Made by a program: the position numbers and the translations under genes | In this document: piece by piece, positions 46,874-55,897 of the stretch | How the letters are laid out: each line of letters begins with the position of its first letter | Position numbering within the stretch: position 1 is the first letter of the stretch | Assembly: GCA_965116785.1 (NCBI GenBank) | Contig: OZ220731.1 | Coordinates: 1,240,001 to 1,304,000 of the forward strand | Origin: Bin87 sp965116785 | GTDB taxonomy: Bacteria > Chloroflexota > Dehalococcoidia > Lucifugimonadales > UBA3495 | Direction of reading: 5' to 3' | Length of the DNA: 64,000 bases | The notes under the pieces: generated by a model | What the model was told of the DNA's origin: nothing | Seen by the model: the letters and a program-made list of their open reading frames with translations, nothing else | Databases searched by the model: none

Positions 46874-46882
46874 ATTATAGCA
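46874..46882 (-). promoter_or_regulatory. Extended -10 upstream of glmU
   Basis: The minus strand reads TGCTATAAT, identical to the extended -10 of the fur-znu promoter, about 46 nt before the glmU start. No clear -35. Confidence 0.55.
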
Positions 46883-46951
46883 GCGTGGAATTCCGCCTCC
46901 GACGGCGTTTCGCGCGGTGTGCCACCGCGGGGTTCGTTCCGTCGGTCACCT

Positions 46952-47299
46952 TCACAGCACGAACAGCCAGACCGCCGCGCCTATGCACAATCCGAGCAGC
47001 AATCCGCCAGCATGATTTACCCGAACCGCCGTGGAACCGTAACCCAGGCGTTGCTCCAGTCCCCGACCCACGATGCCGACGCTGATTACGCAGATGACAC
47101 CGACGAAAGCCAACGGCCCGTAAACGAGCGCCGGTTTTTCGGCGTCCTTGAACACCCATGCCAGCGCGATCAGAACTCCCAAGGCAGCCAACGAAAGCCC
47201 CATGCGCAACAGCCCGATCCGAAATCCCCATCCCATCAGGAAACACCAACCGGCGAGGCCCAGCAACTGCCACGGAGAGTCGAACAGTCCAAAAATCAC
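46952..47299 (-). CDS. CvpA-like small membrane protein
   Basis: A 115-residue integral membrane protein with about four hydrophobic helices. The pattern GWGFRIGLLRMGLSLAALGV at the start and VNHAGGLLLGLCIGAA at the end resembles CvpA/colicin V production proteins, which have an N-terminal GxxRG/L and a C-terminal N-x-x-GG motif. It is divergent from rph. The identification is moderate because the family is loosely conserved. Confidence 0.55.
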   Translation of the reverse strand: MIFGLFDSPWQLLGLAGWCFLMGWGFRIGLLRMGLSLAALGVLIALAWVFKDAEKPALVYGPLAFVGVICVISVGIVGRGLEQRLGYGSTAVRVNHAGGLLLGLCIGAAVWLFVL

Positions 47300-47433
47300 T
47301 CGCCGATTGTGCGCTTTCAGTGTGGGCGTTGCAACCGTCGCTGGCGATCACCACGGCACACGGACTCCGGTCAGCCTCCCTTCGGGGTCTCATATGGCAC
47401 AATGGGCCGAACGCCAACAAGGATATTTGCACC

Positions 47434-48162
47434 ATGAATAGCGGCATCACCAGGGCCGACGGCCGGCGATGGGACGAGGCGCGTAGCGTCCGCATCACTC
47501 CGGGATGCCAGCCCAACGCCGAAGGTTCGGCCATGATCGAAATGGGCAAAACTGCGGTCCTGTGCGCCGCCTCGATCGAGGAACAGGTGCCCCGGTGGAT
47601 GCAGGGTCGCGGTACCGGGTGGGTGACGGCCGAATACGACATGCTACCCCGCGCCACGTCTACACGGCGCTCCCGAGACCGCGATTCCGGCAGGATCGCC
47701 AGCCGATCCCAGGAGATCCAGCGCCTGATCGGCCGGTCGCTGCGGGCTGCCACCGATTTGAAAGCCCTTGGCGAGCGGGCGATCTACCTGGATTGCGACG
47801 TGCTCCAGGCTGACGGCGGGACCCGAACCGCCGCCATCACCGGCGCATTCGTGGCGCTCCGGTTGGCCTTGGATTCGCTGGTGGCCGTGCAGACGTTGGA
47901 GCGTCCCCCATTGCTCTGCTCGGTGGCCGCCATCAGCGTCGGGTTGACCGGCGACAGACTGCTGCTCGACCTCGACTACTCGGAAGACTCCACCGCCGAC
48001 GCCGACTTCAACATCGTCATGACCGACGACGGGTCAGTGGTCGAAGTCCAGGGCACCGCCGAGGGCAACCCCTTTCCTCGCCAAAAGGTGGGAGAAGCCC
48101 TGGCCCTGGCCGCACACGGCATGGAACCGCTTTTCGCCGCCCAACGCGCGGCGCTGGGGTGA
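47434..48162 (+). CDS. rph: Ribonuclease PH
   Basis: A 242-residue phosphorolytic 3'-5' exoribonuclease that trims tRNA 3' ends. RADGRRWDEARSVRITPG opens the fold, GTGWVTAEYDMLPRAT follows, and SQEIQRLIGRSLRA is the diagnostic RNase PH motif. LDCDVLQADGGTRTAAITGA and DLDYSEDSTADADFN complete it. ATG 47434 has AAGGA 10 nt upstream; the longer reading crosses the divergent promoter region and is not used. Confidence 0.96.
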   Translation: MNSGITRADGRRWDEARSVRITPGCQPNAEGSAMIEMGKTAVLCAASIEEQVPRWMQGRGTGWVTAEYDMLPRATSTRRSRDRDSGRIASRSQEIQRLIGRSLRAATDLKALGERAIYLDCDVLQADGGTRTAAITGAFVALRLALDSLVAVQTLERPPLLCSVAAISVGLTGDRLLLDLDYSEDSTADADFNIVMTDDGSVVEVQGTAEGNPFPRQKVGEALALAAHGMEPLFAAQRAALG

Positions 48163-48270
48163 CGACCCCAACTGGTGCGGAGTGTCAGACTGGTCCCTAT
48201 TGCCGGATGTGCCGGATCAACGTCAACGGGACACGCGCTGCCACGCGTAGTTCACCCCTTTGACTTGCGC

Positions 48271-50928
48271 CTATCCGATCACCACCCCTTCCGCGTCCAA
48301 CACCGTCAACTCGTACCCCAGGTCCCGCAGAGGCTCTTCGACCCGTTCCCGGTCTCCCACCACCAACACCCGTAGCCGCTCAACCGAGAGGTATTGGGCG
48401 CCAACGCGGTGCGTGTCTTCCAGGCTGACGCCGTCCAACCTTTGCTCGAAGGTCCGGAAATAGTCGACGGGCAGGTCGAACTGAACCAGCGGTATCAGCT
48501 GGCCCAACAGCTGCGCGGGTCGCTCGAACCCGGACGGGTAACCCAACCGCAATCCGTTTCGCGCGTTTTCCAACTCTTCACTCGTCAGGGGCCTCCCACC
48601 GCTGATGTCCTCGAACTCGCGCAACGTCTCGAACACGGCTTCTCGGGTTACTTCGGTCTGGACGCTTCCGCCGGCGGACAGCAGCGATGGAGCGTTGTAC
48701 CACGATATCCCCGAGTTGTAACCGTAGGAGTAGCCCTTGTCCTGGCGCAGGTTCTGGTTGAGGCGAGCGGAGAATTGACCGCCGAACGCGTAGTTCAGCA
48801 CGGACAGCGGCATGTGATCCCCGTCCTTGCGTTCCACCAGCGGCATCCCCGACCGGATCACTGACTGAGCGGCGCCCGGCTTGTCAATGAGGAACAAACG
48901 CGGTCCGGGCGTGGCCGCGCCGTTCCCGACCTTGATGCCTCTGTCCTCGTCCGTACCCGGTGACCAATCGGCGAAATATTCCTCGGCCGCGGCGACGGCT
49001 TCCCGGAGGCTCACGTCGCCAGCCACCAGCAAGCACAGGCGGTCCGGCCGCAAACCCAGGCCGTACCGCTCGACCAAATCGCCCCTGGATGCGGTCGACA
49101 CGGTGGCCTCGTTCCCCAGGTTTGAATGCGCATATGGAGACTGCGGACCAAAAACCAGGGCGCCAAAATTCGCCTCCGCCACAAATCCGGCATCGTCTCG
49201 CGCCCGGCGCAGGTCGGTCAACCGCTCCCGCCTTACCCGTTGCAACTCGTGATCCGGGAAACTGGCGTTGCGCGCCACATCGGCTGCCAGCCCGAGGGCG
49301 TGCGTCCAGTGGCGGTTCAGAGTCTCCGCTGTCAACAGCGTGATTTCCTTGCGCGCTTCCACCGAAAGCCTCGACCCGATATGCTCGAAAGCCGCCGCGA
49401 TTTCCTGGCTGCTCCGGTTTGCGGTGCCCTCGTCCATCAACGCGGCCATGAACGAAGTCAAGCCAGGAAGGTTCGTGGGATCTCCAATGGCGCCGGTCCG
49501 CGCCAACAGCGCGAAGGTCACCAGCGGCGTCCCCGGCTTGGTGACGACGGTCACCTCCATCCCGTTGGACAGCCGGGCCCGCTCCGGAACCGGAGGAAGG
49601 AACGACGGCGTCGGTCCTCCAGCAGGTTGCTGGGTCCGGTCGAGAGCCACCGTCGCGGTGCTCAATGAGCGTTCCGGATACACACGCATCCGCACCTGAC
49701 CGGCCTCCATGATCCGGGCATGCGCCTTCATCACGTCATCCAGGGTGACTCGGCGATATTGGTCCATCACCCGGTTCAGTCCATCCGGGTCGCCCGTAAA
49801 CACGTTGAAGTAGTTAAGGGCGTCAGCCCGGCCGCCGAAGCCACCGACTCGGGAGAGCGTCCGTTGATGCTGCATCTCTATCCGGTTGACGGCCCGCTCG
49901 AACTCCTCCTCCGTCGGCGGGTGATCGGCGATCCCGGCCATGACCGCCTCGGCCGCTTCCTCAACCTCGTCCAGCGTGTGACCCTCCGCCGGAGTAAGTT
50001 CCATGCGAAACTGTCCGGCGATCTCGGCGGCGTGGTATCCCACTGACGCGGACTGCGCAATCTGCTTTTCATAAACCAGCGTGCGATACATCCGGCTGCT
50101 CTGCCCGTCTGACAGGATGGCGCGCAGGATGTCGCCCGCGTCGTCCTCACCGGAGAAATTTGCCGGAGCCAACCATGCCGCGTAGATGCGCGGCAGCGTG
50201 ACCCGATCGCTCATCTCCAGGTCCACGCGGCCCGAGAGCAGCGAATCCGCCCTTTCGATGCGGCGCACGCTGGGCCCCGGGTCCAGGTCCGCGAAGTAAC
50301 GGTGCGCCAGGTCCAGGGCCTGGGCGGTGTCGAGGTCCCCCGCAATGGCCAGGCTGGCATTGGATGGCGAATAGTACTGGCGGAAAAAATCCTTCACATC
50401 GTCCAGGCTGGCGGCGTCCAGGTCTTCCTGGGAGCCGATGGTCATCCAGTGGTAGGGATGGGGCAACGGGAACAACGATTGCTGGATGTGCCACTGGGCC
50501 ATGCCGTAGGGACGGTTTTCATAACTCTGCCGCCGCTCGTTCTTCACCACGTCCCGCTCGGTGTCGAAACCGTCCTGGTCCAGCGCGTCCAGCAGGAAAC
50601 CCATCCGGTCCGCCTCAAGCCACAAAGCGAGTTCCAGGTAGTTGGAGGGCACGTCCTCCCAGTAATTCGTGCGATCACCCGTCGTCGAGCCGTTCAGCGA
50701 CGCCCCGATCTTCTGGAGCGGCTCGAAGTGGCTCCCCTTGTGGTGTCGAGTACCCCGGAACATGATATGCTCGAAGAGATGCGCGAAGCCGGTGCGGCCG
50801 ATCTCTTCGTCTTTGGAACCCACGTGGTACCACACGTTGACCGCCGCCACGGGTATCGAACGGTCCTGGTGGAGGATCACATCCAGACCGTTGGGCAGCG
50901 TGTGTTTCTCAAAAGCGATGCCAGCCAT
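48271..50928 (-). CDS. M16 metallopeptidase, fused two-half form
   Basis: An 885-residue peptidase of family M16 (pitrilysin/MPP type). The N-terminal half carries the inverted zinc motif HLFEH (His50, Glu53, His54). The second half, from about residue 440 (RARLSNGMEVTVVTKPG), repeats the fold but lacks the zinc motif (LPGLTSFMAALMDEG). This is the usual active-plus-inactive arrangement, here on one chain. No signal peptide is seen. ATG 50928 has AAGGA 7 nt upstream. Confidence 0.93.
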   Translation of the reverse strand: MAGIAFEKHTLPNGLDVILHQDRSIPVAAVNVWYHVGSKDEEIGRTGFAHLFEHIMFRGTRHHKGSHFEPLQKIGASLNGSTTGDRTNYWEDVPSNYLELALWLEADRMGFLLDALDQDGFDTERDVVKNERRQSYENRPYGMAQWHIQQSLFPLPHPYHWMTIGSQEDLDAASLDDVKDFFRQYYSPSNASLAIAGDLDTAQALDLAHRYFADLDPGPSVRRIERADSLLSGRVDLEMSDRVTLPRIYAAWLAPANFSGEDDAGDILRAILSDGQSSRMYRTLVYEKQIAQSASVGYHAAEIAGQFRMELTPAEGHTLDEVEEAAEAVMAGIADHPPTEEEFERAVNRIEMQHQRTLSRVGGFGGRADALNYFNVFTGDPDGLNRVMDQYRRVTLDDVMKAHARIMEAGQVRMRVYPERSLSTATVALDRTQQPAGGPTPSFLPPVPERARLSNGMEVTVVTKPGTPLVTFALLARTGAIGDPTNLPGLTSFMAALMDEGTANRSSQEIAAAFEHIGSRLSVEARKEITLLTAETLNRHWTHALGLAADVARNASFPDHELQRVRRERLTDLRRARDDAGFVAEANFGALVFGPQSPYAHSNLGNEATVSTASRGDLVERYGLGLRPDRLCLLVAGDVSLREAVAAAEEYFADWSPGTDEDRGIKVGNGAATPGPRLFLIDKPGAAQSVIRSGMPLVERKDGDHMPLSVLNYAFGGQFSARLNQNLRQDKGYSYGYNSGISWYNAPSLLSAGGSVQTEVTREAVFETLREFEDISGGRPLTSEELENARNGLRLGYPSGFERPAQLLGQLIPLVQFDLPVDYFRTFEQRLDGVSLEDTHRVGAQYLSVERLRVLVVGDRERVEEPLRDLGYELTVLDAEGVVIG

Positions 50929-51052
50929 AACCACTTCCTTTCCCTACGTTTTTGTCTGGATGCAACAAGCGCGGACATTGTAGCACCGGGCCCGACGCCT
51001 CACTGCCGGCCGCGTACTATCGACCATAACGCCGCTCGCTCCCATTACCGAA

Positions 51053-51436
51053 ATGCTGTACGAAGTTGAAGTAGTCGCCGACGGCAACAGCCCCATGGAC
51101 CTCAATCGGGTCTTCGACTTGTTGACCGACCCGCAGCCGATCGTGCGCGTACTGGCGCCGGATCCTATGGGCGCGGATGTCTGGTGCGATGTTGTGGGAT
51201 GGGAAAACGGAGAACCCTGCCCCGCCATGGCCGCGCTGTCAGAGGACTCCGGAGAGGGCGTGATCATGCTGATCTACGGCGGCGAGGACGGCATCAGGCT
51301 CCGGCCCGCAGACAGCGCCGAAGATTGGGATGTCGCTGCCGCCGCCCAATGGGGCGAAGCGTGCCTGATGCTGGGCAGCGACGTTCGTATCGAGTACGTT
51401 CCGGCGGAGTGGGACTACTCCCAACACCCTCACTGA
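51053..51436 (+). CDS. Hypothetical acidic protein
   Basis: A 127-residue acidic protein that I do not recognise. It is rich in Asp/Glu, Trp and Ala and has no signal peptide or repeat. It is divergent from the M16 peptidase and convergent with the pentapeptide-TIR gene, 13 nt from its end. GC-rich codon use like its neighbours supports a real gene. The start has no clear ribosome site; ATG 51053 is provisional. Confidence 0.55.
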   Translation: MLYEVEVVADGNSPMDLNRVFDLLTDPQPIVRVLAPDPMGADVWCDVVGWENGEPCPAMAALSEDSGEGVIMLIYGGEDGIRLRPADSAEDWDVAAAAQWGEACLMLGSDVRIEYVPAEWDYSQHPH

Positions 51437-51449
51437 CGTCTGGTCGTAG

Positions 51450-52736
51450 TTATTCGGTCGCCGCCGCCTCGGCATCGTCGTCCTGCGGCTCGTCGTCCCA
51501 TTTGTCCGGTTGCACCCTGACTTCCGCGGTCAGCGTCGCCAACACTCCCGGTAGGTCGCGTCGGTATCCGCCCGAACGGTCCTTGCGAGGCCGAAGGCGG
51601 GCCGTGGGACCGCCTTCCAACTGCCGATACAGTTCGTCGCTGTCGTTCTGCAGACAGTCGTCCATAGGCAACGCCGCCACGTAGGAGCGCCGGGCCGCCG
51701 ATGTCGTCTGCCGCTGCATGATCTCCTGGTACAACCGCCAGCACGCCGGGCTCTCCAGCGCACCCCGGGAACAGAGGAGCGCAACCCGGTCGAAGTCCCT
51801 GAAGCGGCTCATTGGAGGGATCACCGAGGCGTTGTACGCCGCTTCCTCATCGTCTGCCAGCAGGCTCCAGCACTGCAACCCCATCGACCTCAGCTCAGTC
51901 TCCAACCATCTGACGATGGTGTCGTCCACCACCGACCCGATCAGCAGGACCCTGCGGTGTGGTGTTTTCTGATCGCCCAGTCGGGCCTGGCTTCCGATGA
52001 ATTCAGGCGGCACGCCGGCCGGACGCAGGAAGGAATCGGGGATGCCGCCGTTGGAGCGCGCCAGCGTGTCCGCGCCGACGATGCTGGGTCCGTCGTGACG
52101 CAGCGTTTCCAGGCCCAGCGCGCAGCTCAAATCGCAGTCGGCGAAGAGGGTCATGTCCAGGACGACTTCCTCCAGCAACGTGCGGTCCAGTCGGGTGCGC
52201 ACCAGGGTCGCCCGACGCAGGTCGCAGCGGGTCAGGTTGGCAACATCCAGGCACGCCGCGCTCAGCTTGGCCCCGCTCAGGTTGGCGTCGGTCAGGTCCG
52301 CCATGGTCAGGTCGGCTTCGGTCAGGTCCGCGCCCGCCAAATTCGCGCCCACCAGCGTCGCGAACGCGATGTCGCAGTTGGAGAGATCAGCTCCCCGCAG
52401 GTCGGCGCTGTCGAAGTTGCTGCCACGGAGATCGGAGCGCAGAAACGATGCCTCTGCCGCCTGGCACTCGGCGAAATTCGCCCGATTCAGGTTGCAACGA
52501 GTGAGGAATGCCCCGCGCAAGCGTGCGCCGCCAAAGTTGGCATGCCGCAAGTCCGCCCTGGTCAAATCGATCTCGGTCAGATCGTCGAACCCCAGGTCCA
52601 CGCCGGGCATCCTGATCCCACTGAGGTACGCCCCCGCAAGATCCAGTCGCGGGCGGATTCGAAATTCGCGCGCCCGCCAGCGCGCTATGGCAAACGTTCG
52701 CCTTTTGGCGATGGCAACGTGCTCAGGATTCGCCAA
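51450..52736 (-). CDS. Pentapeptide-repeat protein with TIR-like C-terminal domain
   Basis: A 428-residue protein. Residues ~30-215 are pentapeptide repeats of the A(D/N)Lxx type (LTEADLTMADLTDANLSGAK), forming a right-handed beta-helix. A linker follows (LRHDGPSIVGADTLARS, then GIPDSFLRPAGVPPEFIG), the same linker seen in pentapeptide-TIR proteins. From ~270 a Rossmann-like domain HRRVLLIGSVVDDTIVRWLE, CWSLLADDEEAAYN, RVALLCSRGALESPACW and YQEIM is TIR-like but divergent at the first strand. It may be an NAD-cleaving or signalling protein. The start is a TTG at 52736 with GGAG 7 nt upstream. It lies 30 nt after the LLM oxidoreductase gene on the same strand. Confidence 0.72.
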   Translation of the reverse strand: MANPEHVAIAKRRTFAIARWRAREFRIRPRLDLAGAYLSGIRMPGVDLGFDDLTEIDLTRADLRHANFGGARLRGAFLTRCNLNRANFAECQAAEASFLRSDLRGSNFDSADLRGADLSNCDIAFATLVGANLAGADLTEADLTMADLTDANLSGAKLSAACLDVANLTRCDLRRATLVRTRLDRTLLEEVVLDMTLFADCDLSCALGLETLRHDGPSIVGADTLARSNGGIPDSFLRPAGVPPEFIGSQARLGDQKTPHRRVLLIGSVVDDTIVRWLETELRSMGLQCWSLLADDEEAAYNASVIPPMSRFRDFDRVALLCSRGALESPACWRLYQEIMQRQTTSAARRSYVAALPMDDCLQNDSDELYRQLEGGPTARLRPRKDRSGGYRRDLPGVLATLTAEVRVQPDKWDDEPQDDDAEAAATE

Positions 52737-52766
52737 GCAATCGCTCCGGCGGCTCTGTGTTTACCG

Positions 52767-53936
52767 TCAGTCGTCGCCGACAGGTAGGGCGGCCTCCCTC
52801 CCCGTGAAGGCCGGCATCACTTCGTCAGCAAAGATGGACAACTGGTTTTGGAACTCGCTCCACGGCATGCCTTCCGGCCACTGGAGCACGATGTCCTCCA
52901 AGCCCGGGTACCTGTCCTCAATGTCCCGCAGGAACCCGATGAAATCGTCCGGGTTGCCACAGAACCAGGCCTTCTGGTCCACGCCGTCTTCGATCCGGGG
53001 GGTCCGCGCCGGCGCGCCGGGCGTGCCCCAAGGCCGGCCCTGCTCGTCGGTGTACCGGACGAACCCGAAGGGCGCGAACCACTTGTAGCGCTCGTCGTGG
53101 AAGGGACGCACCTGTTCGATGGCCTCCTCCCGGCTGCCCGCGATGTAAAAACCGAACCCCAGCGCCATGTCGCCGCCCAAAGGAATGTCACGGCCGGCTC
53201 CCGTCGCCGCGTCGTGATACTGCGAGATCATCTGCTCCGCGTATCGCTCGCCGGTCAACGCCACCATCGCCTTGATTCCGCGTTCGGCGATGTAGTTCAG
53301 CGTCCGCCCGCTGGCGATGGGTTGCCAGATCTCCACGGGCCGGCTGACCGGGCGGGGCACCATGGTGATCTCTTTCAGGTCATACCCGCGATAGGGCACC
53401 TCCGGGGGAATGGTGTAGTACTTTCCGGAATGGCTCCAAGAGTCCTCGTTGAAGGCCTTCAGGATGACCTCCATCTGCTCGAGGAACAGCTCGCGGTTGG
53501 CATCGTTGTCGATCACCGGCGCGCCGAAAGTCTCCACTTCCCGCGCATGGTAGCCGCGTCCAACGCCAAAGATCATGCGACCGCCCGTGAGGATGTCCGC
53601 CATGGCGAAATCTTCGGCCACCCGCAGCGGATGCCACATGGGGATAATGTTGAACGCCTGCCCGAACTTCAGGTTCTTGGTCTGTCCCGCCAGGTGCACG
53701 CCCATCAGGATAAGGTTGGGGATGCACTCGTAGCCCTCGTGCTGGAAGTGGTGCTCGGCCATCCACATGCAGTAGAACCCGCGCTCATCCATATGCTTGG
53801 CCAGCGCTTCCGCGTGATCGTACGCCTGGATCAACTGTTCGTTGCTGTAACGGCGCTGGTCGGCCGGCGTGCCGTCCGCGCCCACGTTGTCCAGGTCGAT
53901 CTGCCCCACGTACAGAACCGAAAACCGCTTAATCAT
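52767..53936 (-). CDS. LLM-class flavin-dependent oxidoreductase
   Basis: A 389-residue luciferase-like TIM-barrel monooxygenase, using FMN or F420. FYCMWMAEHHFQHEG, NLILMGVHLAGQTKNLKFGQ and DILTGGRMIFGVGRGYHARE match bacterial luciferase-like family 1. The substrate is unknown; related proteins act on organic sulfur, amines or hydrocarbons. ATG 53936 is conserved; the upstream Cys-rich extension is not. An extended -10 lies about 40 nt upstream. Confidence 0.92.
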   Translation of the reverse strand: MIKRFSVLYVGQIDLDNVGADGTPADQRRYSNEQLIQAYDHAEALAKHMDERGFYCMWMAEHHFQHEGYECIPNLILMGVHLAGQTKNLKFGQAFNIIPMWHPLRVAEDFAMADILTGGRMIFGVGRGYHAREVETFGAPVIDNDANRELFLEQMEVILKAFNEDSWSHSGKYYTIPPEVPYRGYDLKEITMVPRPVSRPVEIWQPIASGRTLNYIAERGIKAMVALTGERYAEQMISQYHDAATGAGRDIPLGGDMALGFGFYIAGSREEAIEQVRPFHDERYKWFAPFGFVRYTDEQGRPWGTPGAPARTPRIEDGVDQKAWFCGNPDDFIGFLRDIEDRYPGLEDIVLQWPEGMPWSEFQNQLSIFADEVMPAFTGREAALPVGDD

Positions 53937-53971
53937 CCAATCAGTGCTCCGCTCGAATAAGAATCGCGCCG

Positions 53972-53980
53972 CATTATAGC
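53972..53980 (-). promoter_or_regulatory. Extended -10 of the LLM oxidoreductase
   Basis: The minus strand reads TGCTATAAT, identical to the boxes at 4546 and 46874. A CCGGTT-GA-AACCGG palindrome at 53987-54000 lies just upstream. Confidence 0.55.
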
Positions 53981-54046
53981 ATGATGACCGGTTGAAACCG
54001 GTTGGCGCCGGTCCTGTCGACGAGCAACCCAACCGCCGCGACCCGT

Positions 54047-54052
54047 TATAAT
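54047..54052 (+). promoter_or_regulatory. -10 box of the SDR gene
   Basis: TATAAT is perfect and lies 44 nt before the ATG at 54096. No clear -35 at 17 nt. Confidence 0.45.
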
Positions 54053-54095
54053 TCCCCCCGTTCCCACTTCACATGACATTAGGGGAGGCAATCCC

Positions 54096-54872
54096 ATGGA
54101 TTTGAGCTTGAACGGTAAGGTAGCAATGATCACCGGCGGCAGCCGTGGCCTCGGCCGGCAGTGCGCCCTGGCCCTCGGCCAGGAGGGTTGCGCCGTGTCC
54201 ATCTGCGGACGTGACGGCGAAACGGTGGAGAAGACCGTGTCCGAGCTCGCCGGCGTGGGCGTGAACGCCCACGGCAGCCAAGCCGACGTCACCAATTCCG
54301 AAGACGCCGAGCGGTTCCTCCAGGAGACCACCGCCGCCCTCGGCTCTCCCGACATCCTGGTGAACAACGTGGGTGGCCGCCGCGGCTCGGTCCTCTTCGA
54401 CGAGACCTCGATGGAACAGTTTCTTGAGGGTCTGGAAGTCAACCTCATCTCGGCGGTTCGGATGACCAAGCTGGCCCTTCCCCACATGCAAGCGCAGGGC
54501 TGGGGTCGCGTGATCAATATCTCGTCAATCTACGGGCGCGAGCACGGCGGCTCAGTGGACTACATGACGGGAAAGGCCGGCATGATCGCCTTTTCGAAGC
54601 ATCTTGCCCTGCAATTGGCGCAAACCGGCGTCCTGGTGAATTGCGTGGCGCCCGGCAGCATCGACTTCCCCGGCAGCACCTGGGATCGTTTTCAGCAGAA
54701 CAACACCCCTGAGGTCGTGGCCGAATTCATCGACCGCAACCTGCCCATGGGCAAGTTCGGTTGGCCCGAGCCCATCGGCGAGACCGTGGCGTTCCTGGCC
54801 TCAGACCGCGCCGGCCTGATCACCGGCGCCTGCATCAACGTCGACGGCGGCCAGTCCAAGTCACTGTTTTAG
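54096..54872 (+). CDS. Short-chain dehydrogenase/reductase
   Basis: A 258-residue classical SDR. The cofactor motif is TGGSRGLG near the N-terminus, NNVGGRRG follows, the catalytic Ser is in VINISSIYG, and the Tyr/Lys pair is YMTGK. The final NVDGGQSKSLF is typical of FabG-like members. It may reduce or oxidise an acyl or hydroxy substrate with NAD(P). GGGGAGG lies 7 nt before ATG 54096. It is monocistronic. Confidence 0.94.
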   Translation: MDLSLNGKVAMITGGSRGLGRQCALALGQEGCAVSICGRDGETVEKTVSELAGVGVNAHGSQADVTNSEDAERFLQETTAALGSPDILVNNVGGRRGSVLFDETSMEQFLEGLEVNLISAVRMTKLALPHMQAQGWGRVINISSIYGREHGGSVDYMTGKAGMIAFSKHLALQLAQTGVLVNCVAPGSIDFPGSTWDRFQQNNTPEVVAEFIDRNLPMGKFGWPEPIGETVAFLASDRAGLITGACINVDGGQSKSLF

Positions 54873-54885
54873 GGACAATGTCAGC

Positions 54886-54994
54886 AACAGGATTTTCAGG
54901 ATAATCGGATTGGCAGGATTCGATGCGCCCCCAGCGCGACCGCCGTTATCCTGCTGAACCGTTGATCGTGTAAATCCTGAAATCGGGCAAATCC
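54886..54994. repeat. 9-nt periodic repeat, copy B, with inverted arms
   Basis: GGAT cores start at 54890, 54899, 54907 and 54916; the opposite orientation (ATCC, AACC or ATCG cores) follows at 54948, 54957, 54965, 54974, 54982 and 54991. Spacings are 9 or 8 nt. The arms face each other and could pair. It sits between the SDR and hydrolase genes and may act as a terminator. Confidence 0.65.
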
Positions 54995-55006
54995 GCCTTC
55001 AAACAA

Positions 55007-55825
55007 CTACTCCGGCTGGTGCACCGTCCCGACAAATTCCAACCAGGACTGCACGCATTTCTCGGGAGCCGAGTGCTGGACATAACCGCTGGCACCGGGC
55101 ACCCGCGCCAACCGGCAATTGGGCATCATCTCCGCCTGTCCCTGCGCCCGGTCGGGAATGTCCCCCTCGCTCAGCTCGCCGACCATCGCCAGCGCCGGCG
55201 TCCGGATGGTCGGCAGTTTCTCGGACAGGTTCTGGGTGCCCAAGTAGGCCAGGGTTTCCAGCACCACGTGCCGTGAGGTCTGGGCCATCTGCTGGATGTA
55301 CCATTCGTGGTGCTCCGGCGCGTCGTCCGCGCTGACCCGGCGGCCCCCGGTGGTTCGCGCCCAGCCTTCGACGCCCTCCTCGGCCACCAGCCGATAGTAG
55401 TTCTGGTAGGTGTCAACGCCCGTGAAATTGTACGGCGATGTGCATGTGGTCACCGTGTGCAGCCGCTCCGGGTACTGGTAGGCGAACTGCAAGGCGATGG
55501 TGCCACCGATGGTCTCGCCGATCAGGTGGACGCGGTCCAGGTCCAGGTAATCGAGCAGGTTGCGCAGATCGCCGGCGAAACCCTCCAGGGACCAGTCGTA
55601 ACCAGGCTCGGGCACCGTGGAACGTCCGAAGCCTCGCATGTCCACACGGATCACCCGGTACTGCCGGGCCAGCAGCGGCGGCCACGCATACCACAGCCGC
55701 CCGTTCTTGGCGTTGCCATGATGCAACACGATGGTTTCGACCGTTCCCGGGTCGCGCCAGGGATCGGTAAAGTTGTCGTCGTCGTAGTACATCTCCAGGT
55801 CGCCGGCCAGCGGAGTTATGGGCAT
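55007..55825 (-). CDS. Alpha/beta-hydrolase-fold protein with altered active site
   Basis: A 272-residue alpha/beta-hydrolase. LHHGNAKNGRLWYAW is the oxyanion region, and VDMRGFGRSTVPEPGYDW the next strand. At the nucleophile elbow it has IGETIGG, with Thr where Ser is expected. The C-terminal GASGYVQHSAPE has Gly where the catalytic His normally lies. It may be a pseudoenzyme or a binding protein. It lies 72 nt after a cupin gene on the same strand, so the pair could work together. Confidence 0.82.
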   Translation of the reverse strand: MPITPLAGDLEMYYDDDNFTDPWRDPGTVETIVLHHGNAKNGRLWYAWPPLLARQYRVIRVDMRGFGRSTVPEPGYDWSLEGFAGDLRNLLDYLDLDRVHLIGETIGGTIALQFAYQYPERLHTVTTCTSPYNFTGVDTYQNYYRLVAEEGVEGWARTTGGRRVSADDAPEHHEWYIQQMAQTSRHVVLETLAYLGTQNLSEKLPTIRTPALAMVGELSEGDIPDRAQGQAEMMPNCRLARVPGASGYVQHSAPEKCVQSWLEFVGTVHQPE

Positions 55826-55897
55826 GATTCTCTCCTGCGAATGATCGCCTGCTTGCGTCGGATGTCGTCTGCCTGCGTGCGACAGCGGTTGCCCCGT

